The notes: generated by a model not told the origin, from the sequence alone. A DNA stretch of 47,761 nucleotides from Lachnospiraceae bacterium (GCA_016280395.1 JAEEGQ010000051.1:1-47761), one strand, 5' to 3'; shown: positions 24,014-32,797, numbered from the stretch's first letter. Numbers and translations are program-made.

Positions 24014-26536
24014 ATGAAGATCAGTTTTTCAACTTTAGCCTGTCCCGATTTTTCGTGGACAGACATATATTCAATGGCAAAGGACTTAGGCTTCGACGGT
24101 ATCGAGATCAGAGGCCTCGGCGAGGACATCTATGCCGTTAAGGCAAAGCCTTTCACGGCAGACCAGGTCGAGAAGACCAAAGCAAAGCTCGACTCCCTGA
24201 ACCTTACCATTCCCTGCTTTTCTTCAGGCTGCAGCGTGAAGGACAAGGACAATTACGAGGGCGTTGTCTCGGAGATAACCCAGTACTGCATCCTTGCTGA
24301 AAAGTTCGGCACCCCGTACATCCGCGTGCTCGGGGACAGGAATCCCGCGCCCGAGGGAGAGGTTGACCATGACTACATTGTCAAGGTCATGAAGGATCTT
24401 GCAAAGATCGCGGCCGGCTTTAATGTTACGCTTTTGATAGAGACAAACGGCGTTTATGCCGATACCTCCGTGCTCAGGAAGGTGCTTGATGCCATCGATC
24501 ACCCAAATGTTGCAGCTCTCTGGGACATCCACCATCCTGCCAGGTTCTTTAACGAGACTCCGGCACAGACCTACGCCAACATCGGAAAATACGTTAAATA
24601 CGTACACGTCAAGGACAGCGTTATGGTGAACGGCGCCATCGAGTACCGCATGATGGGCGAGGGCGACCTTCCGCTGAAAGAAGCCCTTGAGCTTTTAAAC
24701 AGCCACAACTACGACGGTTTTGTTTCGCTTGAATGGGTTAAACGCTGGGCTTCGAACCTGCTTGACGCCGGTATCGTATTCCCGCACTTTGCAAACTACA
24801 TGGAGGTTTACCGCAGGACGTATTATAACGCGCTGCAGGACGATAACCGCGGAACCGGAAAGTATGTCTGGAAGAAGAACATGCTGATAGACGAGACCTT
24901 CCCGGATGTGCTCGACCGCATCTGCAAGGAATTCCCGAACCAGTACGCTTTCCGCTACACAGAGCTTGATTATACCCGCACTTATCCGGAGTTCAGGGAT
25001 GATGTTGATACATTTGCCCGCGCGCTTATCTCCATGGGAGTAAAACGCGGGGACCACGTTGCCATCTGGGCTACAAATGTTCCCGCCTGGTATATTACCT
25101 TCTGGGCAACAACAAAGATCGGAGCCGTGCTTGTTACGGTAAACACCGCCTACAAGATACACGAAGCGGAATACCTGCTCCGCCAGTCGGATACCCATAC
25201 CCTTGTTATGATCGACGGCTACAAGGATTCGGATTACAATGCGATAATAAATGAGATCTGTCCGGAGCTTGCAACCTCGAAGCCGGGCGAGCTCGAGTCC
25301 AAAAGGCTTCCGGTGCTCAAAAATGTCATAACCGTTGAAAGCAGCCATCCGGGGTGCTTCACCTGGGATGAAGCAGTTGCCAAGGCTGCTGAGACTGATA
25401 TCTCCGTTGTGGAAGAAAGGCGCAGGGCCATCAACAAGCATGACGTCTGCAACATGCAGTATACATCGGGCACAACGGGCTTCCCGAAGGGCGTTATGCT
25501 TACCCATTACAACGTTGTGAACAACGGAAAAGCCATAGGCGATTGCATGGATCTTTCAACAGCGGACCGCATGATGATCCAGGTGCCCATGTTCCATTGC
25601 TTTGGCATGGTGCTTGCCATGACGGCCTCCGTAACGCACGGGACTACTATGTCGCCAATAACGGCTTTCAGCCCGAGAAAAGGGCTTGCCTGCATCAATA
25701 AAGAGAAGATCACGGCTTTCCACGGCGTTCCGACGATGTTTATCGCGATGCTTGGCCACGAGGACTTTGCAAAGACCGATTTCTCGCACATGCGCACCGG
25801 TATCATGGCCGGAAGCCCATGCCCCATCAAGGTCATGGAAGAGGTGATCAAGAAGATGAACATGAGCGAGATCGTTATTACTTACGGACAGACCGAGGCA
25901 TCCCCGGGCTGTACGATGAGCAAGACGACGGACACCATCGAGGACCGCGTAAATACGGTAGGCGGCGCAATGTTTGGCGTTGAGTGCAAGATCGTCGATC
26001 CGGAGACCGGTGCGGACCTTCCGGACAATGTGGACGGTGAGTTTGTTGCCAGGGGCTACAACATCATGAAGGGCTATTACAAGATGCCCGAGGCCACCGC
26101 GGCGGCCATAGATTCCGAGGGATGGCTGCACACAGGGGATCTTGCAAGAAGGCTTCCTAACGGCTACTACAAGATCACAGGCCGCATTAAGGACATGATC
26201 ATCCGCGGCGGCGAGAACATCTACCCCAAGGAGATAGAGGATTTTATCTATACACACCCGAAGGTAAGCGACGTGCAGGTAATAGGCGTTCCCGATAAGC
26301 AGTACGGCGAGGAGATAATGGCCTGCGTCATCACAAAAGAGGGCGAAGAGCTTACAGAGCAGGAGATCAAGGATTATGTGATGTCCCACATGGCAAAACA
26401 CAAGGTTCCGAAGTACGTTGACTTCGTGAGCGAGTTCCCCATGAACGCTGCCGGCAAGATCCTGAAATACAAGATGCGCGAGGCAGCCGTCGAAAAGCTG
26501 AACTTGAGGGCTGCGGAGAATATTGAGACAGCATGA
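24014..26536 (+). CDS. fusion of TIM-barrel epimerase-like domain and acyl-CoA synthetase
   Basis: An 840-residue two-domain protein. Residues 1 to about 265 match the AP-endonuclease-2/sugar-phosphate isomerase TIM barrel (FSTLACPDFSW, GFDGIEIRGLGEDI, metal-site-like LLIETNG, WDIHHPARFF, YVHVKDS, FVSLEWVKRW). From about 295 to 830 runs an AMP-forming acyl-CoA synthetase: P-loop YTSGTTGFPKG near 483, ITYGQTE, LHTGDLA, GRIKDMIIRGGENIYP, and the catalytic Lys in AAGKILKYK near 815. No frameshift or stop separates the parts and the reading frame is continuous, so this is one polypeptide. It suggests linked steps: an isomerase acting on a polyol or sugar acid and activation of an acid. The substrate is unknown. 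Confidence 0.9.
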   Translation: MKISFSTLACPDFSWTDIYSMAKDLGFDGIEIRGLGEDIYAVKAKPFTADQVEKTKAKLDSLNLTIPCFSSGCSVKDKDNYEGVVSEITQYCILAEKFGTPYIRVLGDRNPAPEGEVDHDYIVKVMKDLAKIAAGFNVTLLIETNGVYADTSVLRKVLDAIDHPNVAALWDIHHPARFFNETPAQTYANIGKYVKYVHVKDSVMVNGAIEYRMMGEGDLPLKEALELLNSHNYDGFVSLEWVKRWASNLLDAGIVFPHFANYMEVYRRTYYNALQDDNRGTGKYVWKKNMLIDETFPDVLDRICKEFPNQYAFRYTELDYTRTYPEFRDDVDTFARALISMGVKRGDHVAIWATNVPAWYITFWATTKIGAVLVTVNTAYKIHEAEYLLRQSDTHTLVMIDGYKDSDYNAIINEICPELATSKPGELESKRLPVLKNVITVESSHPGCFTWDEAVAKAAETDISVVEERRRAINKHDVCNMQYTSGTTGFPKGVMLTHYNVVNNGKAIGDCMDLSTADRMMIQVPMFHCFGMVLAMTASVTHGTTMSPITAFSPRKGLACINKEKITAFHGVPTMFIAMLGHEDFAKTDFSHMRTGIMAGSPCPIKVMEEVIKKMNMSEIVITYGQTEASPGCTMSKTTDTIEDRVNTVGGAMFGVECKIVDPETGADLPDNVDGEFVARGYNIMKGYYKMPEATAAAIDSEGWLHTGDLARRLPNGYYKITGRIKDMIIRGGENIYPKEIEDFIYTHPKVSDVQVIGVPDKQYGEEIMACVITKEGEELTEQEIKDYVMSHMAKHKVPKYVDFVSEFPMNAAGKILKYKMREAAVEKLNLRAAENIETA

Positions 26537-26542
26537 ATTTAA

Positions 26543-26620
26543 AATGAGTCAGCGGGAAACGACCCCACTGACTCATTTTTAATGAGTCAGCGGGAAACGA
26601 CCCCACTGACTCATTTTTTT
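26543..26620. terminator. two tandem identical terminator hairpins (bidirectional)
   Basis: A 38-bp unit (aatgagtcagcgggaaacga, then ccccactgactcattttt) occurs at 26543-26580 and again, identical, at 26581-26618, with no base between. Each forms AATGAGTCAG/CTGACTCATT with an inner GGG/CCC, and has A on the left and T on the right, so it can stop transcription from both sides. It lies between the convergent ligase and GGDEF genes. Confidence 0.85.
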
Positions 26621-26626
26621 TACGTT

Positions 26627-28000
26627 TTACAGTTCTGAGAACATAACTTTTTTCTGGATGTAGAGCTGGCGCTCGGATTCCTTGAGCAGGTCCTCGAGGG
26701 TGCGGGTGCCGTATTCGTCGGTGTAGGAAACGCCCCAGAAGATGCTTATTCCCCACTTGCTCTGCTCCTGGGCAAACATTTCGACGGATTCGTCGATGCC
26801 GGGGCGGGTCATATCCGTGAGAACCGCTGCAAAGCGGCTTGTGTCGAGGATGAAGCAGTTGTTGCCGGCCTCGTTGCCGAAGCATTTTACGATGCATTCC
26901 GCGGAAGTGCGCAACAGCTGGCTTGCAGCGGCTTCACCAAGGTTTTTCTCTGTGTTGTCATAATCGGAAACATCAAAAAGAATGACTGAGAGGGGCTTGC
27001 CGGGAGGAGCGGTGTCCGGTTCGCGGGTATATTCCTCGAAAGCGTTTCTGTCCGGAAGACTAGCTACTATGTCAGCACCTCCGGTTGAACGGAGGAAATC
27101 TTCGAAGTTTGCTCTTCTGCTGATGAGCTTGTTGTAAGCGGAAGAGATAAGCCGGGTCTCGCGAAGGCCTCGTTTCTCATTTGCCTGGCTGCCGGTCCGT
27201 ATACTGTGGACTATGCCGTAAAGCGGGGAAATAAGCTGGTTGTAGAGGATGAACAGCATAAAGATGATGATCGCTATGATCGTAAAGGTGGTTATACGGA
27301 TCGCAAGCTGGATCACGGCGATCTTTTTTCCGCAGGCTGCGGATCTTTCGCCGGCTTCTTTGTTAAGAGCGCCGCCTGCAGCCCCTAAAAGTGTCACAAG
27401 AGCGGTCTTGTCCCGGGCGAACTGGTCGCCGTTTGCATACTTGCAGGCAAGAGCGAACTTTTCGGAATCCGGCATCATCTTTTCCTGGGCAGTAAGCTCG
27501 GGTAACGGCAGAGCCTTTACTTCCGGGATATCGGGCATCTTATATACCGCAAAGAAAAGAGCGAGGGCGTGGAGTTCGGATTCTGCAAGCGATTCTGCCT
27601 TTTCGGCGGCGGCATCTATGTTTTTGAGGATATCTTCACCAAGACCGTAGGTCTTGAAGTTGGCGGCGATAACATGACCGCGCTTTTCGTCTTTTGCATA
27701 TTCTTCAGCAAAGACAACGAGAGGTTCGGTGTTCAGATCACCACTGCCGTTAAGGGGGCGCAGGAGCAGTGATGTGACGGACTCGGTCAGTCTTGAGGAA
27801 CCGGACAGCATGCTGTTTGCTTCGTTTTTGTATTGATTGTAATTCCGGTTCAGGGCTGAAAGCTCGGCGCTTGTATCGCTTATCCTGAAGATGAGTATTA
27901 TGATGAGCACATGAAGAGACGCCAGCACGGCGATGAAGGGAATGATAATGGCGCGTGCCGCCAGACCGTTCTTTTTGGTTTTTGATCTTTCGAATTTCAT
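26627..28000 (-). CDS. two-pass membrane protein with degenerate GGDEF domain
   Basis: A 457-residue protein: membrane helix about 16-38, an outside helical sensor region of about 190 residues, a second helix about 232-254, a short HAMP-like linker and a C-terminal GGDEF-fold domain (SLPDRNAFEEYTRE, LFDVSDYDNTEKNLGEAAASQLL). The active-site GGDEF is replaced by DTSRF (in FILDTSRFAAVL), so it should not make c-di-GMP; it may bind a nucleotide or act as a protein switch. The start at 28000 has AAAGGGA about 11 bases upstream. It is divergent from the glycosyltransferase gene, with a 169-base shared promoter region, which suggests common control. Confidence 0.8.
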   Translation of the reverse strand: MKFERSKTKKNGLAARAIIIPFIAVLASLHVLIIILIFRISDTSAELSALNRNYNQYKNEANSMLSGSSRLTESVTSLLLRPLNGSGDLNTEPLVVFAEEYAKDEKRGHVIAANFKTYGLGEDILKNIDAAAEKAESLAESELHALALFFAVYKMPDIPEVKALPLPELTAQEKMMPDSEKFALACKYANGDQFARDKTALVTLLGAAGGALNKEAGERSAACGKKIAVIQLAIRITTFTIIAIIIFMLFILYNQLISPLYGIVHSIRTGSQANEKRGLRETRLISSAYNKLISRRANFEDFLRSTGGADIVASLPDRNAFEEYTREPDTAPPGKPLSVILFDVSDYDNTEKNLGEAAASQLLRTSAECIVKCFGNEAGNNCFILDTSRFAAVLTDMTRPGIDESVEMFAQEQSKWGISIFWGVSYTDEYGTRTLEDLLKESERQLYIQKKVMFSEL

Positions 28001-28053
28001 TGGTCAATCTGTCCCTTTCTTGAACCGGAAATAAAGACCCGATATATATAAAA

Positions 28054-28081
28054 ATTATACCAGAAAACGCGCTGATGTCAA
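28054..28081 (-). promoter_or_regulatory. promoter of the degenerate GGDEF gene
   Basis: On the minus strand TTGACA (28081-28076), 16 bases, TATAAT (28059-28054) with TGG just before it: an almost perfect extended promoter. The leader would be about 47 bases. Confidence 0.85.
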
Positions 28082-28133
28082 TGTTTTGGTGAATTTAGAT
28101 ACATTTTGGACATATTGCGTTCATTTTTTGTAT

Positions 28134-28161
28134 TTGACAAATAAATCGCATGCGATATAAT
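28134..28161 (+). promoter_or_regulatory. consensus promoter of the glycosyltransferase gene
   Basis: TTGACA (28134-28139), 16 bases, TATAAT (28156-28161). Only eight bases separate the -10 box from the proposed ATG at 28170, so the RNA would begin at or next to the start codon. Confidence 0.85.
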
Positions 28162-28169
28162 ATGAGGAT

Positions 28170-30152
28170 ATGGAAGCAATTAAGTATATTGACATCATAA
28201 TAGGCATTATTTTTTGTGTCTGCTATGCTTATCAGACTTTCTACATACCGGTTGCCTGGACGTTCAGACGCAAGTACACTAAGGAGGCAAAAAGAAACAC
28301 TTTTGCGGTTTTAATCTGCGGCAGGAATGAATCGGCTGTAATAGGGGATCTTATTGAAAGCATTAAGGAGCAGACATACGATCAGTCGCTTATAACAACG
28401 TTCGTAATGGCTGATAATTGCACGGATAATACCGCCGATGTTGCGAAAGCTCACGGTGCGGTAGTATATAAGCGTTTTAATAAGGAGCTTGTCGGAAAGG
28501 GCTATGCGCTGTCAGAGCTTCTCGGTCATATCCATGAGGATCATCCCGAGGGGTTTGATGCGTATATCATTTTTGACGCAGACAACATCCTTAAAAAAGA
28601 CTATTTCGAGAAGATGAATCTTTGCCTTTCACAGGGGCATGATATCATAACAAGCTACCGCAACAGCAAAAACTATGGTGATAACTGGATCAGCGCGGGC
28701 TACGGCCTCTGGTTCTTAAGAGAGAGCCGTTACCTGAACCATGCAAGATATCTTCTGCATTCAAGCTGTGCCGTTTCGGGCACGGGCTTCCTTTTCAGCA
28801 GAAAGATAGAAGAAGAGGTAAGGGACTGGCCCTTCCATCTTCTTACCGAAGACCTTGAGTTTACCGCATACAACATCACAAAGGGCAGAAAGATCGCATT
28901 CTGTAAAGAGGCTGAGTTCTTTGACGAACAGCCCGTGAAGTTCTCCCAATCCTGGAGACAGCGCAAGCGCTGGGCAAAAGGCAATTTCCAGGTATTCGGG
29001 AAGTACGGATTGGATCTTACAAAGGGATTTATGCGCGGTAATTTCGCATGCTTTGACTTCGCGGTCAGCATAATGCCTGCATTCGTGCTTACGCTGGTTG
29101 CCATTGCCGTGAACCTTTTTGCGCTTGTTTATTCGATCGTTGCAAACAAGGGCGCCGTTGAGTTTGTCCGTATGGCCGGCAATGTACTGTCGTCACTTTA
29201 CGGTACCATGGTACTCATGGGAGCCATCACAACGGTTACCGAGTGGAAGCACATAAACGCATCAGTATTTAAGAAGATCCTGTATGTATTCACTTTCCCG
29301 ATCTTTATGGCAACATATATTCCTATCTCTGTTGCAGCTCTTTTCGGAAATTGCGGATGGAAGCCCATCGAGCATACCAAGTCCGTTAAGGCCATTGCAA
29401 GCAGCGAAAAGACCGGAAAACGCAAGGAAAGAAAGCTTCGCGTGATATTTGCGGCTGCAGCCGTTGCAGCGGTTGCGATCTTAAGCTTTATCAGCGGCTA
29501 TGTCAGCAATATCGGTGCAAAGCGCATCGTTACCGAGGTTCAGGCTTCCGAGCTTGAGGATGTGGACTACATCGTTATCTTCACGGCGGAAACAGGTGAC
29601 GCTAAGACCTGCGAGAGCATCTTCAGCGATAGGTTAAAGACTGCCTGCAAGTTTGCCGGTGCCGGAAAGAACACAAAGCTCATCATAATCGACGAGCGTT
29701 CCGAAAGTGAAAAGAAGCACGCCAAGAAGTCCCTTTACATCAAGAATGTAACGGACAACTCGGAGATAGTCCTTTCGAACATAGACTACACAATGGACAA
29801 GCAGTCAGAGTCCACCTACGAAAGCTTAAGAAAGCTTGAGGAAGAATATTCTGCAAAGAAAGTCATCATAGTTACACAGAAATGCCACCTTTCAAGAGCG
29901 CTTTACATCGCCAACAAGATCGGTATCGATGCTTACGGTGTTGCAAGTGATGAAGATACCGAGTATTCGGGTGAAGCGATCCGCGAGGTATCCGAAGCCT
30001 TCGCACGTATCCGCGATTTCACATACACTGTGATCGACGGGATATTTGAGTCTTCGGAAAAGAAAGGCAAGGATGTGGCAAGCACCAAGGGCGGTTTTGA
30101 TTCCATGGACGGAGTCTTCAAGAACCCCAAAAAGCAGAACAAGGACAAATGA
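28170..30152 (+). CDS. family 2 glycosyltransferase fused to DUF218-like domain
   Basis: A 660-residue membrane protein. After one N-terminal helix (about 6-26) comes a GT-2 domain of the cellulose synthase/N-acetylglucosaminyltransferase type: [25 protein letters not shown] near 136, [16 protein letters not shown] and the QRKRW motif near 264 that marks processive enzymes. Four or so membrane helices follow (about 295-405), another near 430-450, then an outside domain of about 190 residues resembling DUF218/SanA ([32 protein letters not shown]). DUF218 proteins are linked to cell-envelope polymers. The start has only GAGG two bases away, and the promoter almost touches it. Confidence 0.88.
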   Translation: MEAIKYIDIIIGIIFCVCYAYQTFYIPVAWTFRRKYTKEAKRNTFAVLICGRNESAVIGDLIESIKEQTYDQSLITTFVMADNCTDNTADVAKAHGAVVYKRFNKELVGKGYALSELLGHIHEDHPEGFDAYIIFDADNILKKDYFEKMNLCLSQGHDIITSYRNSKNYGDNWISAGYGLWFLRESRYLNHARYLLHSSCAVSGTGFLFSRKIEEEVRDWPFHLLTEDLEFTAYNITKGRKIAFCKEAEFFDEQPVKFSQSWRQRKRWAKGNFQVFGKYGLDLTKGFMRGNFACFDFAVSIMPAFVLTLVAIAVNLFALVYSIVANKGAVEFVRMAGNVLSSLYGTMVLMGAITTVTEWKHINASVFKKILYVFTFPIFMATYIPISVAALFGNCGWKPIEHTKSVKAIASSEKTGKRKERKLRVIFAAAAVAAVAILSFISGYVSNIGAKRIVTEVQASELEDVDYIVIFTAETGDAKTCESIFSDRLKTACKFAGAGKNTKLIIIDERSESEKKHAKKSLYIKNVTDNSEIVLSNIDYTMDKQSESTYESLRKLEEEYSAKKVIIVTQKCHLSRALYIANKIGIDAYGVASDEDTEYSGEAIREVSEAFARIRDFTYTVIDGIFESSEKKGKDVASTKGGFDSMDGVFKNPKKQNKDK

Positions 30153-30189
30153 TCCGGATCTGCATTTCGTGATCAACAGAGGAGATCAT

Positions 30190-30861
30190 ATGTACGAAGA
30201 TATACTGAAAATAGTCGATCATACCCTTCTCGCACAGACTGCGACCTGGGCAGAGATAAAGCAGATCTGCGATGACGGCCTTAAATACAGGACCGCATCG
30301 GTATGCATCCCGCCAAGCTATGTAAAACAGGCTGCGGAATACCTTAACGGCAAGCTTAAGGTCTGCACCGTCATCGGCTTTCCGAACGGCTACAACACAA
30401 CAGCCGTTAAGTGCTTTGAGACGGCAGAGGCCGTTAAGGAAGGCGCCGACGAGATCGATATGGTGATCAACATCGGATGGCTTAAGGACAAGCGCTACGA
30501 CGATATCCTTAACGAGATAAAAGCCATTAAGGCGGCATGCGACGGAAAACTTCTAAAGGTCATCATAGAGACCTGCCTTCTTACGGAAGAAGAGAAAATA
30601 AAGATGTGTGAGATCGTGACGGAAGCAGGAGCCGATTTCATCAAGACATCCACCGGTTTTTCCAAGGGCGGAGCAACGGTGGCCGATGTGGCGCTCATGC
30701 GGATGAATGTCGGCAGTGAAGTAAAGGTAAAGGCAGCCGGCGGCATCTCATCCATTGAGGATGCAAGAGAGATGATGGCAGTGGGAGCCGACAGGCTCGG
30801 CACAAGCCGCATAGTGAAGATAGTTAAATCCGAAGAAAACACAGACAACAGCACATATTGA
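30190..30861 (+). CDS. deoC: deoxyribose-phosphate aldolase
   Basis: DeoC splits 2-deoxyribose 5-phosphate to glyceraldehyde 3-phosphate and acetaldehyde in deoxynucleoside breakdown. The 223-residue protein has the class I aldolase features: IVDHTLL at the start, [21 protein letters not shown], and the Schiff-base Lys152 in DFIKTSTGF, then KAAGGI. The ATG at 30190 has AGAGGAG upstream; longer in-frame starts overlap the glycosyltransferase. It lies 37 bases after that gene, without other deo genes near. A terminator follows. Confidence 0.96.
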   Translation: MYEDILKIVDHTLLAQTATWAEIKQICDDGLKYRTASVCIPPSYVKQAAEYLNGKLKVCTVIGFPNGYNTTAVKCFETAEAVKEGADEIDMVINIGWLKDKRYDDILNEIKAIKAACDGKLLKVIIETCLLTEEEKIKMCEIVTEAGADFIKTSTGFSKGGATVADVALMRMNVGSEVKVKAAGGISSIEDAREMMAVGADRLGTSRIVKIVKSEENTDNSTY

Positions 30862-30888
30862 AAAAAGCAGCCGGAAGGCTGCTTTTTC
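30861..30888. terminator. bidirectional terminator between deoC and ispF
   Basis: AAAAAAGCAGCC, loop GGAA, GGCTGCTTTTT. A-run and T-run flank the stem, so it can serve deoC and the oncoming ispF. Confidence 0.85.
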
Positions 30889-30953
30889 TATACAAAAACC
30901 GGGCAGGAGCCCCTGCCTTTGCGGTATTACGCGGAATTTCCGCAAGGTGTCCT

Positions 30954-31460
30954 TTAGCCGCGGCTGTCTTTTACAAGCAGGCAGACTGCGAAAGTACTTA
31001 TGCCTTCACCTGTCCCAGTAAATCCCAAGCCCTCTTCCGTAGTTGCTTTCACATTTATCTGCGAAACGTTCACTTCAAGGGTTTTTGCAAGCTTTTCTTC
31101 GATGGACGGGATAAAAGGCCTTAACTTCGGAGCCTGGGCGACAATGGTGATATCTGCATTTACAAGCACAAAGCCTTCTGCTGCCACGAGGTCTTTTACT
31201 TTTTCCAAAAGCTTAAGGCTTGAGATATCCTTGTAAGCAGGGTCCGAATCGGGGAAATGGAGCCCGATATCCCCAAGTCCTGCGGCGCCGAGCATGGCAT
31301 CCATCAGGGCATGGGTACAGACATCCGCATCCGAATGTCCGAGAAGCCCCTTTTCGTACGGGATGTCAACCCCGCCGAGGATCAGTTTTCTGCCGTCTGT
31401 AAGACGGTGAACATCATATCCCTGTCCTGTCCTGAAAGGACAATCTGTCTGCTTTGTCAT
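30954..31460 (-). CDS. ispF: 2-C-methyl-D-erythritol 2,4-cyclodiphosphate synthase
   Basis: IspF catalyses the fifth step of the non-mevalonate isoprenoid pathway, forming the cyclic diphosphate with loss of CMP. The 168-residue protein has GQGYDVHRL (zinc Asp-x-His), [31 protein letters not shown] and the end motif [17 protein letters not shown]. Length is standard. CGGAG lies seven bases before the minus-strand ATG. No other isoprenoid gene is adjacent. Confidence 0.97.
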   Translation of the reverse strand: MTKQTDCPFRTGQGYDVHRLTDGRKLILGGVDIPYEKGLLGHSDADVCTHALMDAMLGAAGLGDIGLHFPDSDPAYKDISSLKLLEKVKDLVAAEGFVLVNADITIVAQAPKLRPFIPSIEEKLAKTLEVNVSQINVKATTEEGLGFTGTGEGISTFAVCLLVKDSRG

Positions 31461-31543
31461 AATATTCTCCGATCTGTAAAGTGCAACAAAAGGATCTGCC
31501 TTAAGGATACATCAGATCCGCGAAGCCGTAAAGAGCCCGAAAA

Positions 31544-31569
31544 CAAAAAAACCGCAGACTGACTGCGGT
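31544..31569 (-). terminator. terminator of the tRNA transcript
   Basis: On the minus strand ACCGCAG, loop TCAGT, CTGCGGT, then seven T. It closes the two-tRNA unit before ispF. Confidence 0.85.
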
Positions 31570-31575
31570 AGTAAG

Positions 31576-31649
31576 TAGCGAAGGGGGGATTCGAACCCTC
31601 GACACTGCGGGTATGAACCGCATGCTCTAGCCAACTGAGCTACTTCGCC
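31576..31649 (-). tRNA. tRNA-Met (anticodon CAT), elongator
   Basis: The minus strand folds as a cloverleaf: acceptor GGCGAAG/CTTCGCT (G1-U72 as in many Firmicute elongator tRNA-Met), D arm GCTCAGTTGGCTAGAGC, anticodon stem TGCGG/CCGCA with loop TTCATAC, T loop TTCGAAT. The T stem shows one A-C mismatch (second pair). The G1 pairing and TTCATAC loop argue against initiator tRNA. CCA is not encoded. Confidence 0.93.
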
Positions 31650-31672
31650 ACAACGCGCCTATAAAAGGCAAG

Positions 31673-31745
31673 TGGGACCTATAGGGCTCGAACCTATGAC
31701 CCTCTGCTTGTAAGGCAGATGCTCTCCCAGCTGAGCTAAGATCCC
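31673..31745 (-). tRNA. tRNA-Val (anticodon TAC)
   Basis: The minus strand gives acceptor GGGATCT/AGGTCCC, D arm GCTCAGCTGGGAGAGC, anticodon stem CTGCC/GGCAG with loop TTACAAG region (anticodon TAC), and a perfect T arm ATAGG-TTCGAGC-CCTAT. CCA is not encoded. It is the first tRNA of the transcript, 23 bases before tRNA-Met. Confidence 0.95.
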
Positions 31746-31763
31746 GCGTCGCGAACAATGGTA

Positions 31764-31792
31764 ATTATACTTACAGGAAAGGGATTTGTCAA
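31764..31792 (-). promoter_or_regulatory. consensus promoter of the tRNA operon
   Basis: Minus strand TTGACA (31792-31787), 17 bases, TATAAT (31769-31764): a perfect sigma-A promoter, as usual for stable RNA genes. Confidence 0.9.
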
Positions 31793-31874
31793 GAAAAAAA
31801 TTAAATCGGGTGATATTTTTTTTGAGCAGCCTCATCTCCGGTAATAAATCGCCTATTTATACCCTTTTTTATAC

Positions 31875-31903
31875 TTGAAAAATATATCCGCTTGGGATAT
31901 ACT
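31875..31903 (+). promoter_or_regulatory. promoter of the PilZ gene
   Basis: TTGAAA (31875-31880), 17 bases, TATACT (31898-31903). It is back to back with the tRNA promoter in a 216-base gap that holds nothing else. Confidence 0.7.
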
Positions 31904-31961
31904 GTATAAGAGAATTGAACGTGCGCTTGCACGAATACAGGCATGACAGGCGGAGAAACTT

Positions 31962-32330
31962 ATGATCGAGAAAAGAAGAGAAAAAAGACTTGAAGCATCT
32001 TTAAGTCTGCAGATTTCATCATTGTTCAAGCAGGACAACGTGCTTGTAAACAATATCGATGCACCGATCCATGTTATAAACATTTCCAAAGGCGGCATCG
32101 GGTTTATTTCGGCAAGCGAGCTTCCGCTCGGCTTCTATTTCAATGCGAGCATCAATCTCGGAGATGATGACGCGTCTCTTTACTGCGTAGTCAAGATCAT
32201 CCGCAAGGAGGATGCGGGCAACGGCGAGACCATGTACGGCTGTGAGCTTGTTGGCATGGCACCGGTTCTCTCATACATCTTTGACAACTACGAAAAAGCA
32301 CTGAAAGAAAAAGAGAAGAAAAATAAATAA
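31962..32330 (+). CDS. PilZ domain protein (c-di-GMP receptor type)
   Basis: A 122-residue single-domain PilZ protein. The c-di-GMP binding motifs are RREKRLE (RxxxR) at residues 5-11 and NISKGGIGF near 47-55, where the usual first residue Asp of D/N-x-S-x-x-G is Asn, an accepted variant. PilZ proteins change partner activity when c-di-GMP is bound. A lysine-rich tail ends the protein. It has its own promoter and terminator, so it is a single-gene unit. Confidence 0.85.
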   Translation: MIEKRREKRLEASLSLQISSLFKQDNVLVNNIDAPIHVINISKGGIGFISASELPLGFYFNASINLGDDDASLYCVVKIIRKEDAGNGETMYGCELVGMAPVLSYIFDNYEKALKEKEKKNK

Positions 32331-32335
32331 ACAAA

Positions 32336-32363
32336 AGCGGGCAGGTGCGATACCTGCCCTTTT
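32336..32363 (+). terminator. terminator of the PilZ gene
   Basis: GGGCAGGT, loop GCGAT, ACCTGCCC, followed by TTTT; an 8-bp perfect GC-rich stem just after the stop. Confidence 0.85.
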
Positions 32364-32371
32364 GATTAAAA

Positions 32372-32403
32372 CAAAAAGAACAGGCTTAAAACCTGTTCTT
32401 TTC
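32372..32403 (-). terminator. terminator of the cold shock gene (bidirectional)
   Basis: AGAACAGG (32377-32384) pairs with CCTGTTCT (32392-32399), flanked by A5 on the left and T on the right, so it works mainly for the minus-strand csp gene and can back up the PilZ terminator. Confidence 0.8.
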
Positions 32404-32423
32404 TGTTTTTGTCAGCAACTGAT

Positions 32424-32624
32424 TCAGATCTTAGATACGTTTATGGCCTGCGGTCCCTTTTCGCCCTGTGCTACGTCGAACTGAACTGCATCGCCTTCGT
32501 TAACGGTCTTGTATCCATCCATGTTGAGTGCGGAGAAGTGAAGGAAAACGTCGCTTCCGTCTTCTGCGGTGATGAATCCGAAACCTTTCTTAGCATTGAA
32601 CCACTTTACCTTACCGTTTTGCAT
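32424..32624 (-). CDS. csp: cold shock protein (CspA family)
   Basis: A 66-residue single-stranded nucleic-acid binding protein, acting as an RNA chaperone. It has RNP1 KGFGFI and RNP2 DVFLHFSAL, and the standard start [14 protein letters not shown]. An AGGAGG site lies before the ATG. Its leader is short (about 50 bases) compared with enteric cspA leaders, so strong thermoregulation by the 5' UTR is not evident. Confidence 0.96.
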   Translation of the reverse strand: MQNGKVKWFNAKKGFGFITAEDGSDVFLHFSALNMDGYKTVNEGDAVQFDVAQGEKGPQAINVSKI

Positions 32625-32680
32625 AACAGCCTCCTAAAAACATAAAACTTCTTGGGAAATTGATTGAATTCCCTCGAAAA

Positions 32681-32709
32681 AGAATACCATATTTTTATTT
32701 TTGTGTCAA
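32681..32709 (-). promoter_or_regulatory. promoter of the cold shock gene
   Basis: Minus strand TTGACA (32709-32704), 17 bases, TATTCT (32686-32681). Confidence 0.75.
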
Positions 32710-32768
32710 TCGTATAAACACAAGAAAATAGACGAAATCTTTAATCTTTTTAGAAATCTATATTTTTC

Positions 32769-32797
32769 TGTACAAATACGTCAGACTCTGTTAAAAT
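32769..32797 (+). promoter_or_regulatory. possible promoter of the ArsR-type regulator gene
   Basis: TGTACA (32769-32774), 17 bases, TAAAAT (32792-32797). The -35 box is weak. This lies in the 238-base gap between csp and the regulator. Confidence 0.45.

Noticed and set aside
24695-25507. Long minus-strand frames opposite the ligase fusion
   Set aside because: Antisense frames in a GC-richer coding region; no start signals and no family resemblance.
26543-26618. Tandem 38-bp units as the beginning of a CRISPR or satellite array
   Set aside because: Only two units, no spacers, and each is a complete terminator.
31576-31649. Initiator tRNA-Met or tRNA-Ile2 for the CAT anticodon
   Set aside because: The first pair G1-U72 and the TTCATAC loop match elongator tRNA-Met, not the mismatched C1-A72 of the initiator or the Ile2 pattern.
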